11,675 bases of DNA from CAYLLT01 sp964591605 (GTDB lineage Bacteria > Planctomycetota > Phycisphaerae > UBA1845 > PWPN01). Within the stretch, counting starts at the first letter, position 1. Each line of letters begins with the position of its first letter. The notes beneath the pieces were generated by a model. It did not search any database. It saw only the letters and a program-made list of their open reading frames with translations, and was not told the origin of the DNA. Positions 1 through 6,536 of this stretch are shown one piece after another. The stretch covers positions 1-11,675 of the forward strand of contig CAZQEN010000252.1 of the NCBI GenBank assembly GCA_964591605.1. Reading direction: 5' to 3'. Both the position numbers and the translations under genes were made by a program.

Positions 1-714
1 ACGATTGCAATTCAGTCTGCTGGCTTGCAATATTATTGGCTATATTGTCGGCTGGTCAAGATCCTGATCGGCGTCCTGCGCGGGTTTGGCGGACAGGCCA
101 GCGTGTGCGGCTTCGATGTCGCGACGCATCCCCTTGAGGTCAAGCAGCGCGTCGGCTACGTGCCCGAGTCGGCCGCTCTCTACGAGATGCTCACGCCGAT
201 GGAGTACCTGCGCTTCGTCGGGCGGCTCTACGGCCTCGGGGAACGCCAGATCGAGCAGCGCGGGCGCGAGATGCTCGAACTGTTCGGACTCTCGAAGGAG
301 GCCGACCAGCGGATCGCCACCTTCTCAAAGGGTATGCGTCAGAAGGTGCTCATCACCGCCGGCATGATCCACAACCCGCAGGTGCTCTTCCTCGACGAGC
401 CGCTGTCGGGTCTCGACGCCAACGCCGTGGTGACGGTCAAGGAGATCGTCGCCGGGCTGGCCCAGCGGGGCAAAACGATCTTCTACTGCTCGCACGTGAT
501 GGACGTGGTCGAACGCGTGGCGGACCGGATCGTCATCATCGCCGAGGGACGCGTCATCGCCGACGGCGCCTTCGCCGAGCTGCAGGCCCAGATGGCCGCC
601 GGTCGCCCCGGCGCGGGAGGTGAATCGCTGGAGCGCATCTTCACGCAGCTCACCAGCAGCGGCGAGCACGAGGCCGTCGCCAGCCGGTTTCTGGACGTGA
701 TCGGGAAACAGTAA
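1..714 (+). CDS. ABC transporter ATP-binding protein, 5' partial (ABC-2 exporter type)
   Basis: This is the nucleotide-binding subunit of an ABC-2 type exporter, which hydrolyses ATP at the cytoplasmic face to drive the permease encoded next. The sequence shows KILIGVLRG (from about 58), a Q-loop region GYVPESAALYE in which the usual Gln is replaced by Glu, the signature FSKGMRQKV (322-348), Walker B with the catalytic Glu in VLFLDEPLSGLD (382-417), and the switch His in CSH (493-495). The frame is open to the left edge, so the gene is partial. A TTG at 25 could serve as a start, but a protein starting there would have no Walker A. The GxxGxGKT loop normally sits directly before KIL; here the preceding 57 bases are AT-rich and encode nothing like it. 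The stop lies 7 nt before the permease, so the two genes are probably co-transcribed. The substrate is unknown. Confidence 0.9.
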   Translation, partial: TIAIQSAGLQYYWLYCRLVKILIGVLRGFGGQASVCGFDVATHPLEVKQRVGYVPESAALYEMLTPMEYLRFVGRLYGLGERQIEQRGREMLELFGLSKEADQRIATFSKGMRQKVLITAGMIHNPQVLFLDEPLSGLDANAVVTVKEIVAGLAQRGKTIFYCSHVMDVVERVADRIVIIAEGRVIADGAFAELQAQMAAGRPGAGGESLERIFTQLTSSGEHEAVASRFLDVIGKQ

Positions 715-721
715 CAGCACG

Positions 722-2413
722 ATGACTCGCGTGATCCTGGCCGTGTGTGACGCCCTCTCCTGGCTTGTCCGCCTGCTCGGCGGCGACTACCCGCAGTTCC
801 GCGCGATTCTCGAGACCAAGCTGATCCTCGATTCGCGCCGTCCGATGGTCGGCTTCGCCAACCGCAAGGAGCGCGAGTCCGGCGGGGCCTTCACGGGCGC
901 GCTGGCGTTCTATGCGATCATCGGCTTCTTTCTCAGCGGCATCCTCTGGCAGGTGGGCTCGCCGTTTGTGGGCATGACCATCGTGCACACCATCGTTCTC
1001 GTCATGCTCACGACGACGCTGATTGCCGATTTCACGCACGTCCTGCTCGATACGGCCGACAACGCCATCCTGCAGCCCCGGCCGGTCTCGGGCCGCACGT
1101 TTTTCCTCGCTCGCACCGCCCACATCTGCACCTACCTGGGCCTGCTGGGGCTCAGTCTCTCGATCGTGACCATGGTGATGGGGTCGCTGCGCTGGTCCTG
1201 GCTGTTTCCGGTGGTCTACCTGCCGACCCTGGCGGGCGGCATCATAATTGCCATCTGCCTGGCCAGTCTCTTCTACCTGGTCGCCCTGCGCATCACGAAC
1301 CAGGAACGGGTTCGAGACATCGTTCTCTACATCCAGATCCTCCTGAGCGTTTTCATTTTCGGCGGGTATCAGCTTCTGCCCCGCCTGATCGACATGACGC
1401 ACCTGGAGCGGACGCGCATCGACGATTCGCTGTGGATCTACGTGTGTCCGCCCGCATGGCTGGCCGCGCCGTTCGATCTGCTGCTGGGAAGCGCGGGCCG
1501 TCCGCAGATCGTTCTGACGGTTTTCGCCCTGGTGTTGCCGCCGGCGGCGATGCTGGTGGTTACCCGCGGCCTGGCGATGCGTTTCAACCAGATGCTCGCG
1601 GCCATGGAATCCACGGTCGAGCGCCGGGCCGCAGCCGGCTTGCTCCCGCAGCGTCGTTGCTTCGCCGCCCGTCTGGCCGCGATGGTGACGCGTCAACCCC
1701 ACCTGCGGGCGACCTTTGAGTTCATCTGGACCGTTTTGAGCCGCGACCGCCTGTTCAAGGCCCGCATGTATCCCTCGCTGGCGATTCTCCTCATCATCCC
1801 GCTGAGCATGCTGCTCTCGGACCCGCGCGGGTTTCGCGTGGTCATGGAGGAGCTTCCGTCCACGCGGCGGTACCTGTTCCTGCTCTACCTGGCGTGCGTG
1901 ACGTTTCCGCCGGCCATCGTGCAGATCCGCTACAGCCAGTACTGGCAGGCGGCCTGGGTATACGAGTCGCTGCCGCTGCGCCGGCCGGGCGACGTGCTCA
2001 TGGCCGCGCTCCTTGTGCTCCTCCTGCGGTTTGTGCTGCCCGCCTTCCTGGTGATCAGTCTGGTCCTCCTGTCGATCTGGGGGGTCCGGATTCTTCCCGA
2101 TATTGCCCTGACGCTGCTGGTGACGGTGGCTCTGGCCCTGCTGGAAGGGATTCTGCTGGGGCGGCACCTGCCGTTTTCCGAGCAGATGGGCGTGCGGGAG
2201 AGCTCCGGCCGGCTGGCCAAGAGCCTGCTGCCGGTCCTGCTGGCCGTCGTGCTGGGATGGCTGCATTACCTGCTGCTGCAGTGGCCCTGGGGCCTGCCCA
2301 CCGCCGCCGTGGGCGTGCTCCTCCTGATCCTGTGGCTGGCGCGGATCTATCGGGGTACTTCGTGGGCGCTGCTGACTGCGGCGACCCCCGGACCGGCGGC
2401 TCCGGCGGCGTAG
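722..2413 (+). CDS. ABC-2 type permease, multi-pass membrane protein
   Basis: This 563-residue integral membrane protein is most likely the transmembrane partner of the ATPase ending 7 nt upstream. Hydrophobic segments lie near residues 56-76, 82-104, 132-153, 160-188, 198-216, 262-280, about 350-368, about 385-405, 420-475 (two or three spans) and 505-545 (two spans), giving roughly 10 to 12 crossings. A charged cytoplasmic region around residues 285-345 divides two membrane halves, so it may be a fused double-length ABC-2 permease. The ATG at 722 has no clear Shine-Dalgarno site, and translational coupling to the ATPase is likely. I recognise no substrate-specific motif. The family call rests on the ATPase neighbour, the hydrophobicity and the general look of the sequence, not on a signature motif. 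Confidence 0.8.
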   Translation: MTRVILAVCDALSWLVRLLGGDYPQFRAILETKLILDSRRPMVGFANRKERESGGAFTGALAFYAIIGFFLSGILWQVGSPFVGMTIVHTIVLVMLTTTLIADFTHVLLDTADNAILQPRPVSGRTFFLARTAHICTYLGLLGLSLSIVTMVMGSLRWSWLFPVVYLPTLAGGIIIAICLASLFYLVALRITNQERVRDIVLYIQILLSVFIFGGYQLLPRLIDMTHLERTRIDDSLWIYVCPPAWLAAPFDLLLGSAGRPQIVLTVFALVLPPAAMLVVTRGLAMRFNQMLAAMESTVERRAAAGLLPQRRCFAARLAAMVTRQPHLRATFEFIWTVLSRDRLFKARMYPSLAILLIIPLSMLLSDPRGFRVVMEELPSTRRYLFLLYLACVTFPPAIVQIRYSQYWQAAWVYESLPLRRPGDVLMAALLVLLLRFVLPAFLVISLVLLSIWGVRILPDIALTLLVTVALALLEGILLGRHLPFSEQMGVRESSGRLAKSLLPVLLAVVLGWLHYLLLQWPWGLPTAAVGVLLLILWLARIYRGTSWALLTAATPGPAAPAA

Positions 2414-2459
2414 GGCCTGGCGTGGCCTTCGGTGTGCGCAGCCGCTGCCGCTAGGGTGC

Positions 2460-2487
2460 TTGATTCATCCGTCTGCGACGCTATAGT
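2460..2487 (+). promoter_or_regulatory. Candidate sigma70-type promoter upstream of thrS
   Basis: TTGATT (2460-2465) matches TTGACA at four of six positions. TATAGT (2482-2487) matches TATAAT at five of six, with a 16-bp spacer. It lies 47 bp after the permease stop and about 390 bp before thrS. It could drive thrS-infC with a long leader containing the 2601-2629 hairpin and the repeats, or a short RNA ending at that hairpin. This is sequence resemblance only. Confidence 0.4.
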
Positions 2488-2600
2488 GAGTCAGATCCAC
2501 GGCTTGGCCTTCATGCGGCCCGGCCGGAGCCTCCCCCTCCGGGGAGCACACAGACGGTCGACAACGGCACCTGATCCATGACGCGAACGACGGCTTAGAT

Positions 2601-2629
2601 GGCGCTTCACCGAGACATTGTGAAGCGCC
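2601..2629. repeat. Perfect 10-bp inverted repeat (hairpin)
   Basis: GGCGCTTCAC (2601-2610) is exactly complementary to GTGAAGCGCC (2620-2629) around a 9-nt loop, a strong hairpin in RNA from either strand. A T-rich stretch follows on the + strand, but only some 26 nt later, so it is not a textbook intrinsic terminator. It could be a leader hairpin, a terminator of unusual form, or a protein-binding site. Confidence 0.6.
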
Positions 2630-2661
2630 CCTGCCCGTGCGTCGCGGATCCGGTGCTTTTT

Positions 2662-2872
2662 GTTTTGTAGGGTGGGCTCAGCCCACCTCCAGCGAAGTTT
2701 TGTAGGGTGGGCTCAGTTTTGTAGGGTGGGCTCTGCCCACCTCCGGCGAAGTTTGGTCGTTCGGCAGGCTGGGCTCTGCCCACCTCCGATGAACCTGGGC
2801 AGGGTGGCTTTGCCCACCTTGTTTTCATCGTGCGATTGCCTCGAGGGTGATGGTGGGCAGAGCCCACCCTAC
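2662..2872. repeat. Cluster of six GGTGGGC-N3-GCCCACC palindromic repeats
   Basis: The unit is a palindrome, GGTGGGC-N3-GCCCACC, usually preceded by TAG on the G-rich side. Copies lie at 2671-2687, 2706-2716 (truncated after GGTGGGCTCAG), 2725-2741, 2768-2784 (one substitution), 2803-2818 (one base deleted) and, as the flipped form, 2852-2868. A larger 39-nt unit beginning GTTTTGTAGGGTGGGCTC is nearly identical at 2662-2700 and 2716-2754. The flipped copy plus its TAC tail ends 3 nt before the thrS start. The structure resembles REP/BIME-type interspersed elements. No REP-associated transposase is in the window. Confidence 0.85.
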
Positions 2873-2875
2873 GTT

Positions 2876-5074
2876 ATGCCTAACGTCACGTTGCCTGATG
2901 GAAAAACGCTCGAAATCGCTCCCGGCACGACCGTGGGGCAGGTGGCGGCCATGATCGGTCCCGGACTGGCCAGGGTCGCCATCGCCGGCAAGATCGACGA
3001 CGAGATCGTCGATCTCGCCCGGCCGATCACCCGCGACTGCCGGCTGCAGCTCCTCAAGGCCGATCCCGAAAACCCCGACAGCCTGTACGTCATCCGGCAC
3101 AGCACGGCTCACGTCATGGCCGAGGCGATCTGCAGCCTCTGGCCCGAAACGAAGCTGGTTTACGGCCCGCCCGTTGAGAACGGCTTCTATTACGACATCG
3201 ACCTGGACCGGCCGATCAAGCCTGAGGATTTCGAGGCCATCGAATCACGCATGGCCCAGATCATCAAGGAGGATCGCCCGTTCACCCGTTACTCGATGCC
3301 GCGCGACGAGGCGTTCGAGAAGCTCCGGGCCGAGGGGAACCGCTATAAAATCGACAACGCCGAGCGGGCCGAAGGTGAACTGAGCTTTTACATCACCGGC
3401 AGCCGCCGCGGTCAGGATTTCGAGGACCTCTGCCGCGGACCCCACGTCCCGACGACCGGGCGCATCGGCGCCTTCAAGGTGATGCAGGTCAGCGGCGCGT
3501 ACTACCGCGGCGACCAGAACGAGAAGCAGCTCCAGCGCGTGTACGGCACCGCCTGGCCCAGCCCGAAGGATCTGGAGCGGTATCTCACGCAGATCGAGGA
3601 AGCCAAAAAGCGGGACCACCGCAAGCTCGGCCAGGATCTGGGGCTGTTCTTCATCGATCCGATGGTGGGCAGCGGCCTGGTGCTCTGGAAGCCCAGGGGT
3701 GCGATCATCCGCACGGAGCTGCAGGATTTTCTGCGGGCCGAGCTCACGCAAGGCGGCTATCAGCCCGTCTTCACGCCGCACGTGGGCAAGCTCGGACTGT
3801 ACCGCACGAGCGGCCACTTCCCGTACTACAAGGACAGCCAGTTCCCTGCGCTCTACGAGAGCCGGAAGCAGGAACTGCTCAACGAGCTCTGGCAAGCTGT
3901 GCGCGAGAGGGAAGTTGATATCGAACCGAGTCAGCGAGAATTCGAGATACTTAACGAACTTGCTGGGCTCGACGAGAACCTGTATGGCGAACTGATGGTT
4001 ACCTCCGATTCTTCCTATGGAGACGAATCTGAGGCTCTGAAGCCAATGCCGAATCCAGCCTTCTTCAATAAGAAGGACTGCCTTCGCTGTATTGAGGATG
4101 AGCTCGAATCCGACGACGGCTTCCTCCTCAAGCCGATGAACTGCCCGCACCATATCCGGATCTACGCTTCCGACCCGCACAGCTACCGCGATCTACCGAT
4201 TCGCCTGGCCGAGTTCGGGACGGTGTACCGCTATGAGCAGAGCGGCGAGCTGTCGGGGATGACCCGCGTCCGCGGTTTCACCCAGGACGACGCCCATATT
4301 TTCTGCCGTCCGGACCAGTTATTGGACGAGATCGCCGGGTGCGTCGACCTCACCCGCAAGATCCTCGATCTCCTCGGGCTGACCAATTACCGCGTCCGTG
4401 TCGGCCTGCGCGATCCCGAGAGCTCCAAATACGTGGGCAGCCCGGAGAACTGGGCCCTGGCCGAAGAGGCGGTTCGGACGGCCGTCAAAAACAGCGGCAT
4501 GAGCTACACGCAGGAGAAGGGCGAGGCGGCTTTTTACGGTCCGAAAATCGACTTTGTCGTCAAGGACTGCATCGGCCGTGAGTGGCAGCTCGGCACGGTC
4601 CAGGCTGACTATAACCTTCCGGAGCGCTTTGACTTACAGTATATCGGGACGGACAATGCCCCCCATCGTCCGGTGATGATCCACCGCGCTCCGTTTGGCA
4701 GTCTGGAGCGGTTCATCGGTATACTGATTGAGCACTTCGCCGGGGCGTTCCCGCTGTGGCTCGCTCCGGTGCAGGCGGTGGTCGCGTCGGTGAGCGAGAA
4801 GAGCGCCGACTACGCCCGCCAGGTACGCGACCGCCTGTTCGAGGCCGGCCTGCGCGTCGAGCTCGATACGACGGCCGAACGCATCGGCCCCAAGAAACAC
4901 AAGGCCCGCGAGCAGAGAATCCCGTATATTCTCGTCGTGGGCGAGAAAGAGGCCGCGGACCGGACGGTCAATGTCAATGACCGTTCCGGCAAGACCCTGG
5001 GGACCGAGCCGCTCGAAGGGTTCATCGAGCAGGCGACCCGGCAGGTGCGCGAGCGGGCGCTTGTGCCCGCGTGA
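2876..5074 (+). CDS. thrS: Threonine--tRNA ligase with a large catalytic-domain insertion
   Basis: Cytoplasmic class II aminoacyl-tRNA synthetase that activates threonine with ATP and charges tRNA-Thr. The 732 residues comprise a TGS domain (about 1-62), the N2 editing domain with its site H75xxxH79 and C186xxxH190, the catalytic core, and an anticodon-binding domain from about 632. The zinc ligands that select threonine are C423 (MNCPHH), H474 (DDAHIFC) and H603 (VMIHRAPFGS). Motif 2 contains YRYEQSGELSGMTRVRGF (451-468), and motif 3 is near 599-630. Residues about 327-414 interrupt the segment that normally joins YYKDSQFP directly to DGFLLKPMNCP. Without them the length is 644, close to the E. 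coli enzyme (642). The ATG at 2876 is chosen because the TGS domain begins at once (MPNVTLPDGK) and upstream codons only translate repeats. There is no Shine-Dalgarno site close to it. infC follows, as in many bacteria. Confidence 0.97.
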   Translation: MPNVTLPDGKTLEIAPGTTVGQVAAMIGPGLARVAIAGKIDDEIVDLARPITRDCRLQLLKADPENPDSLYVIRHSTAHVMAEAICSLWPETKLVYGPPVENGFYYDIDLDRPIKPEDFEAIESRMAQIIKEDRPFTRYSMPRDEAFEKLRAEGNRYKIDNAERAEGELSFYITGSRRGQDFEDLCRGPHVPTTGRIGAFKVMQVSGAYYRGDQNEKQLQRVYGTAWPSPKDLERYLTQIEEAKKRDHRKLGQDLGLFFIDPMVGSGLVLWKPRGAIIRTELQDFLRAELTQGGYQPVFTPHVGKLGLYRTSGHFPYYKDSQFPALYESRKQELLNELWQAVREREVDIEPSQREFEILNELAGLDENLYGELMVTSDSSYGDESEALKPMPNPAFFNKKDCLRCIEDELESDDGFLLKPMNCPHHIRIYASDPHSYRDLPIRLAEFGTVYRYEQSGELSGMTRVRGFTQDDAHIFCRPDQLLDEIAGCVDLTRKILDLLGLTNYRVRVGLRDPESSKYVGSPENWALAEEAVRTAVKNSGMSYTQEKGEAAFYGPKIDFVVKDCIGREWQLGTVQADYNLPERFDLQYIGTDNAPHRPVMIHRAPFGSLERFIGILIEHFAGAFPLWLAPVQAVVASVSEKSADYARQVRDRLFEAGLRVELDTTAERIGPKKHKAREQRIPYILVVGEKEAADRTVNVNDRSGKTLGTEPLEGFIEQATRQVRERALVPA

Positions 5075-5079
5075 GAGGG

Positions 5080-5128
5080 TAGGGTGGGCTTCGCCCACCA
5101 GAGATTGACGGTGGGCGGAGCCCACCCT
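5080..5128. repeat. Inverted pair of palindromic repeats after thrS
   Basis: Two copies of the unit found upstream of thrS lie here in opposite orientation: cores 5083-5099 and 5110-5126. AGGGTGGGCTTCGCCCACC (5081-5099) pairs with 5110-5128 over 19 bp with one mismatch around a 10-nt loop, so the RNA could form one long hairpin or two small ones. It begins 6 nt after the thrS stop and may act as a terminator, attenuator or 3'-end stabiliser between thrS and infC. No T-run follows. Confidence 0.8.
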
Positions 5129-5136
5129 GTCTGACT

Positions 5137-5154
5137 GGCCGGAACGGTCCGGCC
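5137..5154. repeat. 7-bp GC hairpin in the thrS-infC gap
   Basis: GGCCGGA (5137-5143) and TCCGGCC (5148-5154) form a perfect stem with a 4-nt loop. It lies between the palindromic repeat pair and the infC start, so it would be part of the infC leader. No U-tract follows. Its function is unknown. Confidence 0.5.
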
Positions 5155-5198
5155 GCGCGTCGCTGCGGCGGCGCGAGGGTGTCAACCGAGTCATTGAA

Positions 5199-5206
5199 AG
5201 AGAGGA
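5199..5206 (+). promoter_or_regulatory. Strong Shine-Dalgarno site that decides the infC start
   Basis: AGAGAGGA lies 8 nt before an in-frame ATC (5215-5217), an ideal distance. The in-frame GTG at 5179 has only GAGG directly touching it, and the TTG at 5194 has at most a weak site. The ribosome-binding site therefore points to ATC as the infC start. Confidence 0.6.
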
Positions 5207-5214
5207 CTAAAGCC

Positions 5215-5715
5215 ATCGCAGTCGGACATCGCTGCAACGAGCAGATTCGCATTTCCCCCGTGCGGTTGATCGACGATCAGAACAACCAGCTCGGGGTCGT
5301 GTCCACCGATGACGCCATGCGGCGGGCACGCGAGGCTGGCCTGGATCTGGTGGAGGTCGCGCCCAACGAACGGCCGCCCGTCTGCCGGATCATGGACTAC
5401 GGCAAGTTCAAGTACTCCCAGAAGAAAAAGAAACAAAAGCACCACGAGCAGAAGCTCAAAGAGGTGCGGCTGCACCCCAAGACGAGCGACCACGATCGCA
5501 CGATCAAGGTCAACCAGGCCATCGGCTTCCTGGACAAGGGCGACAAGGTGCAGTTCACCATGATCTTCCGGGGGCGCGAGAAGTTCCATCAGGACCTGGG
5601 CCACCAGATCTTCCAGTCGATCATCACCCATCTCGGCGAGAAGGTGAAGGTCGAGCGCCCGCCCCGCGGCGAGGGCAACCGCATGATCATGATCCTGGCC
5701 CCGGCCAAGCACTGA
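5215..5715 (+). CDS. infC: Translation initiation factor IF-3, probable ATC start
   Basis: IF-3 binds the 30S subunit, keeps subunits apart and proofreads the start codon and initiator tRNA. From ATC at 5215 the product is 166 residues: the N-terminal domain starts at RCNEQIRI and carries EVAPNERPPVCRIMDYGKFK, then a lysine-rich linker (YSQKKKKQKHHEQK), then the C-terminal domain (KEVRLHPKTSDHD through FRGREKFHQDLG to the end). Both domains are complete. Other possible starts are GTG 5179 (178 residues) and TTG 5194. ATC is preferred for its Shine-Dalgarno site and because the conserved domain begins within about seven residues. In E. coli infC starts at AUU and IF-3 represses its own synthesis by rejecting that codon, so the same control is likely here. 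rpmI and rplT, the usual next genes, are absent from the window. Confidence 0.95.
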   Translation: MAVGHRCNEQIRISPVRLIDDQNNQLGVVSTDDAMRRAREAGLDLVEVAPNERPPVCRIMDYGKFKYSQKKKKQKHHEQKLKEVRLHPKTSDHDRTIKVNQAIGFLDKGDKVQFTMIFRGREKFHQDLGHQIFQSIITHLGEKVKVERPPRGEGNRMIMILAPAKH

Positions 5716-5785
5716 ACCGTCAGACTCAGACATGCTGGCAGATGCTGGCCGCGGAAGGGCTGGGTGCTGCACTTGAGGGGCTTTG

Positions 5786-6232
5786 ATGGCACGGCAGGAT
5801 TCGTCCATCCCCCCATTTCGTCCCGATGGTTACCTGCCGGAGGGTCTGTACCTGGCCTCCGAGGCAGAAGTCACATTTCGGTTTGGAGCATCCTCGCCGA
5901 GGCGTCGGCGGCTGGCCATCCGGTTGCGTCGCTGGATAGAATTAGCGCGACAGGTCGGTGCACGGCGGCTGATGGTGGACGGGAGCTTCGTCACCGCGAC
6001 CCAGGACCCAGGCGACGTCGATGCCGTCGTCCTCCTTCCGCTTGATTTCGAGCTGCGGGTCGCAGAGGGAAACGAAGCGGCCATCGAACTTGAACAGATG
6101 CTGCTCAGCCGCCTTCCGGAGGAGATCTTCGCTGCCGAGGACGAAACCGACTGGAATGAATGGATCGAATTCTTCCGTCGGACTCGTGAAGTCGATGGAC
6201 GGCGCAAAGGGCTTGTGGAGATCGAGCTATGA
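5786..6232 (+). CDS. DUF6932-like nucleotidyltransferase-fold protein
   Basis: A 148-residue protein. The N-terminal PPFRPDGYLPEGLYLAS followed by EVTFRFG, the central DGSFVTATQDPGDVDAVV (65-82) and the C-terminal KGLVEIEL match what I know of DUF6932. The GS pair (66-67) with D77 and D79 looks like the first catalytic signature of the nucleotidyltransferase superfamily (GS...DxD). A third acidic residue may be one of the Glu near the C terminus. The ATG at 5786 follows TGAGGGG by 5 nt; a TTG just before it is less likely. The stop overlaps the next start in ATGA, so the two are translationally coupled. Toxin activity, such as modification of tRNA or protein, is possible but is inference from the fold and the paired gene. 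Confidence 0.75.
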   Translation: MARQDSSIPPFRPDGYLPEGLYLASEAEVTFRFGASSPRRRRLAIRLRRWIELARQVGARRLMVDGSFVTATQDPGDVDAVVLLPLDFELRVAEGNEAAIELEQMLLSRLPEEIFAAEDETDWNEWIEFFRRTREVDGRRKGLVEIEL

Positions 6233-6432
6233 TTGCAAATCTCGCCGAATTCCAGAAGGCGCAGGAGGAGATCCGCATACTCGAAGAGCGCCTGAGCCGC
6301 CTGCAGCAGGCTCATCCCGTGGGCTCCAAGGGGTTCACCAAGGCGGGCATCCACAAGATGATTGCGCGGCTTCATGAAGAGCTGGCCATTTACGAAGGCA
6401 GTGAAGAAGCCAGAAACTCGGAGTCGAATTGA
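6229..6432 (+). CDS. Small helical protein paired with the DUF6932-like gene
   Basis: A 67-residue, strongly charged protein predicted to be almost all helix: FQKAQEEIRILEERLSRLQQ reads as a coiled coil, then KGFTKAGIHKMIARLHEEL as a second helix, then an acidic tail. It has no signal peptide or membrane segment. Its ATG overlaps the stop of the upstream gene by 4 bp. Size, helicity and coupling are those of a small partner or antitoxin for the nucleotidyltransferase-like protein, but I cannot name the family. Confidence 0.7.
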   Translation: MIANLAEFQKAQEEIRILEERLSRLQQAHPVGSKGFTKAGIHKMIARLHEELAIYEGSEEARNSESN

Positions 6433-6536
6433 ATCAGCCGGCGACATGCACGACGCGGAAGAAGTGTGGAACCGGTCTTGAGCGCCGGCGCGCGAGCGGG
6501 CCTGGCGAATGCGTCATCCTGTGTCGGCGGCGGCCC

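Larger units (their letters stand above)
2414..2875. other. Gene-free region between the ABC operon and thrS
   Basis: These 462 bases hold no convincing gene. In order they contain a candidate sigma70-type promoter (2460-2487), a weak GC hairpin (CCGGAG 2524-2529 with CTCCGG 2537-2542), a perfect 10-bp inverted repeat (2601-2629), a T-rich stretch (2656-2667), and a cluster of palindromic repeat copies (2662-2872). The thrS reading frame stays open back to about 2660, but that part only translates the repeats and is not treated as coding. Confidence 0.75.

Noticed and set aside
650..2266. Open frame of 538 codons on the minus strand
   Set aside because: It lies fully opposite the ABC permease, is very rich in Gln, Arg and His, and shows no domain. 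It is a product of GC-rich codon positions in the real gene.
2662..2872. CRISPR array
   Set aside because: The repeats are short palindromes with irregular spacing, mixed orientation and truncated copies; there are no equal-length unique spacers and no cas genes.
2660..2875. N-terminal extension of ThrS by 72 residues
   Set aside because: The extension only translates the palindromic repeats (VGSAHLQR-type peptides). The TGS domain begins exactly at the ATG at 2876.
2414..2875. T-box or other known riboswitch ahead of thrS
   Set aside because: I found no T-box sequence, specifier arrangement or terminator/antiterminator pair; only unrelated hairpins and repeats are present.
3245..4180. Open frame of 311 codons on the minus strand
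   Set aside because: It is opposite the core of thrS, whose motifs are beyond doubt, and has no recognisable domain.
6429..6536. Upstream extension of the 107-residue protein
   Set aside because: The added peptide is Arg/Cys-rich with no family resemblance, and its TTG start overlaps the previous stop without a clear ribosome-binding site.
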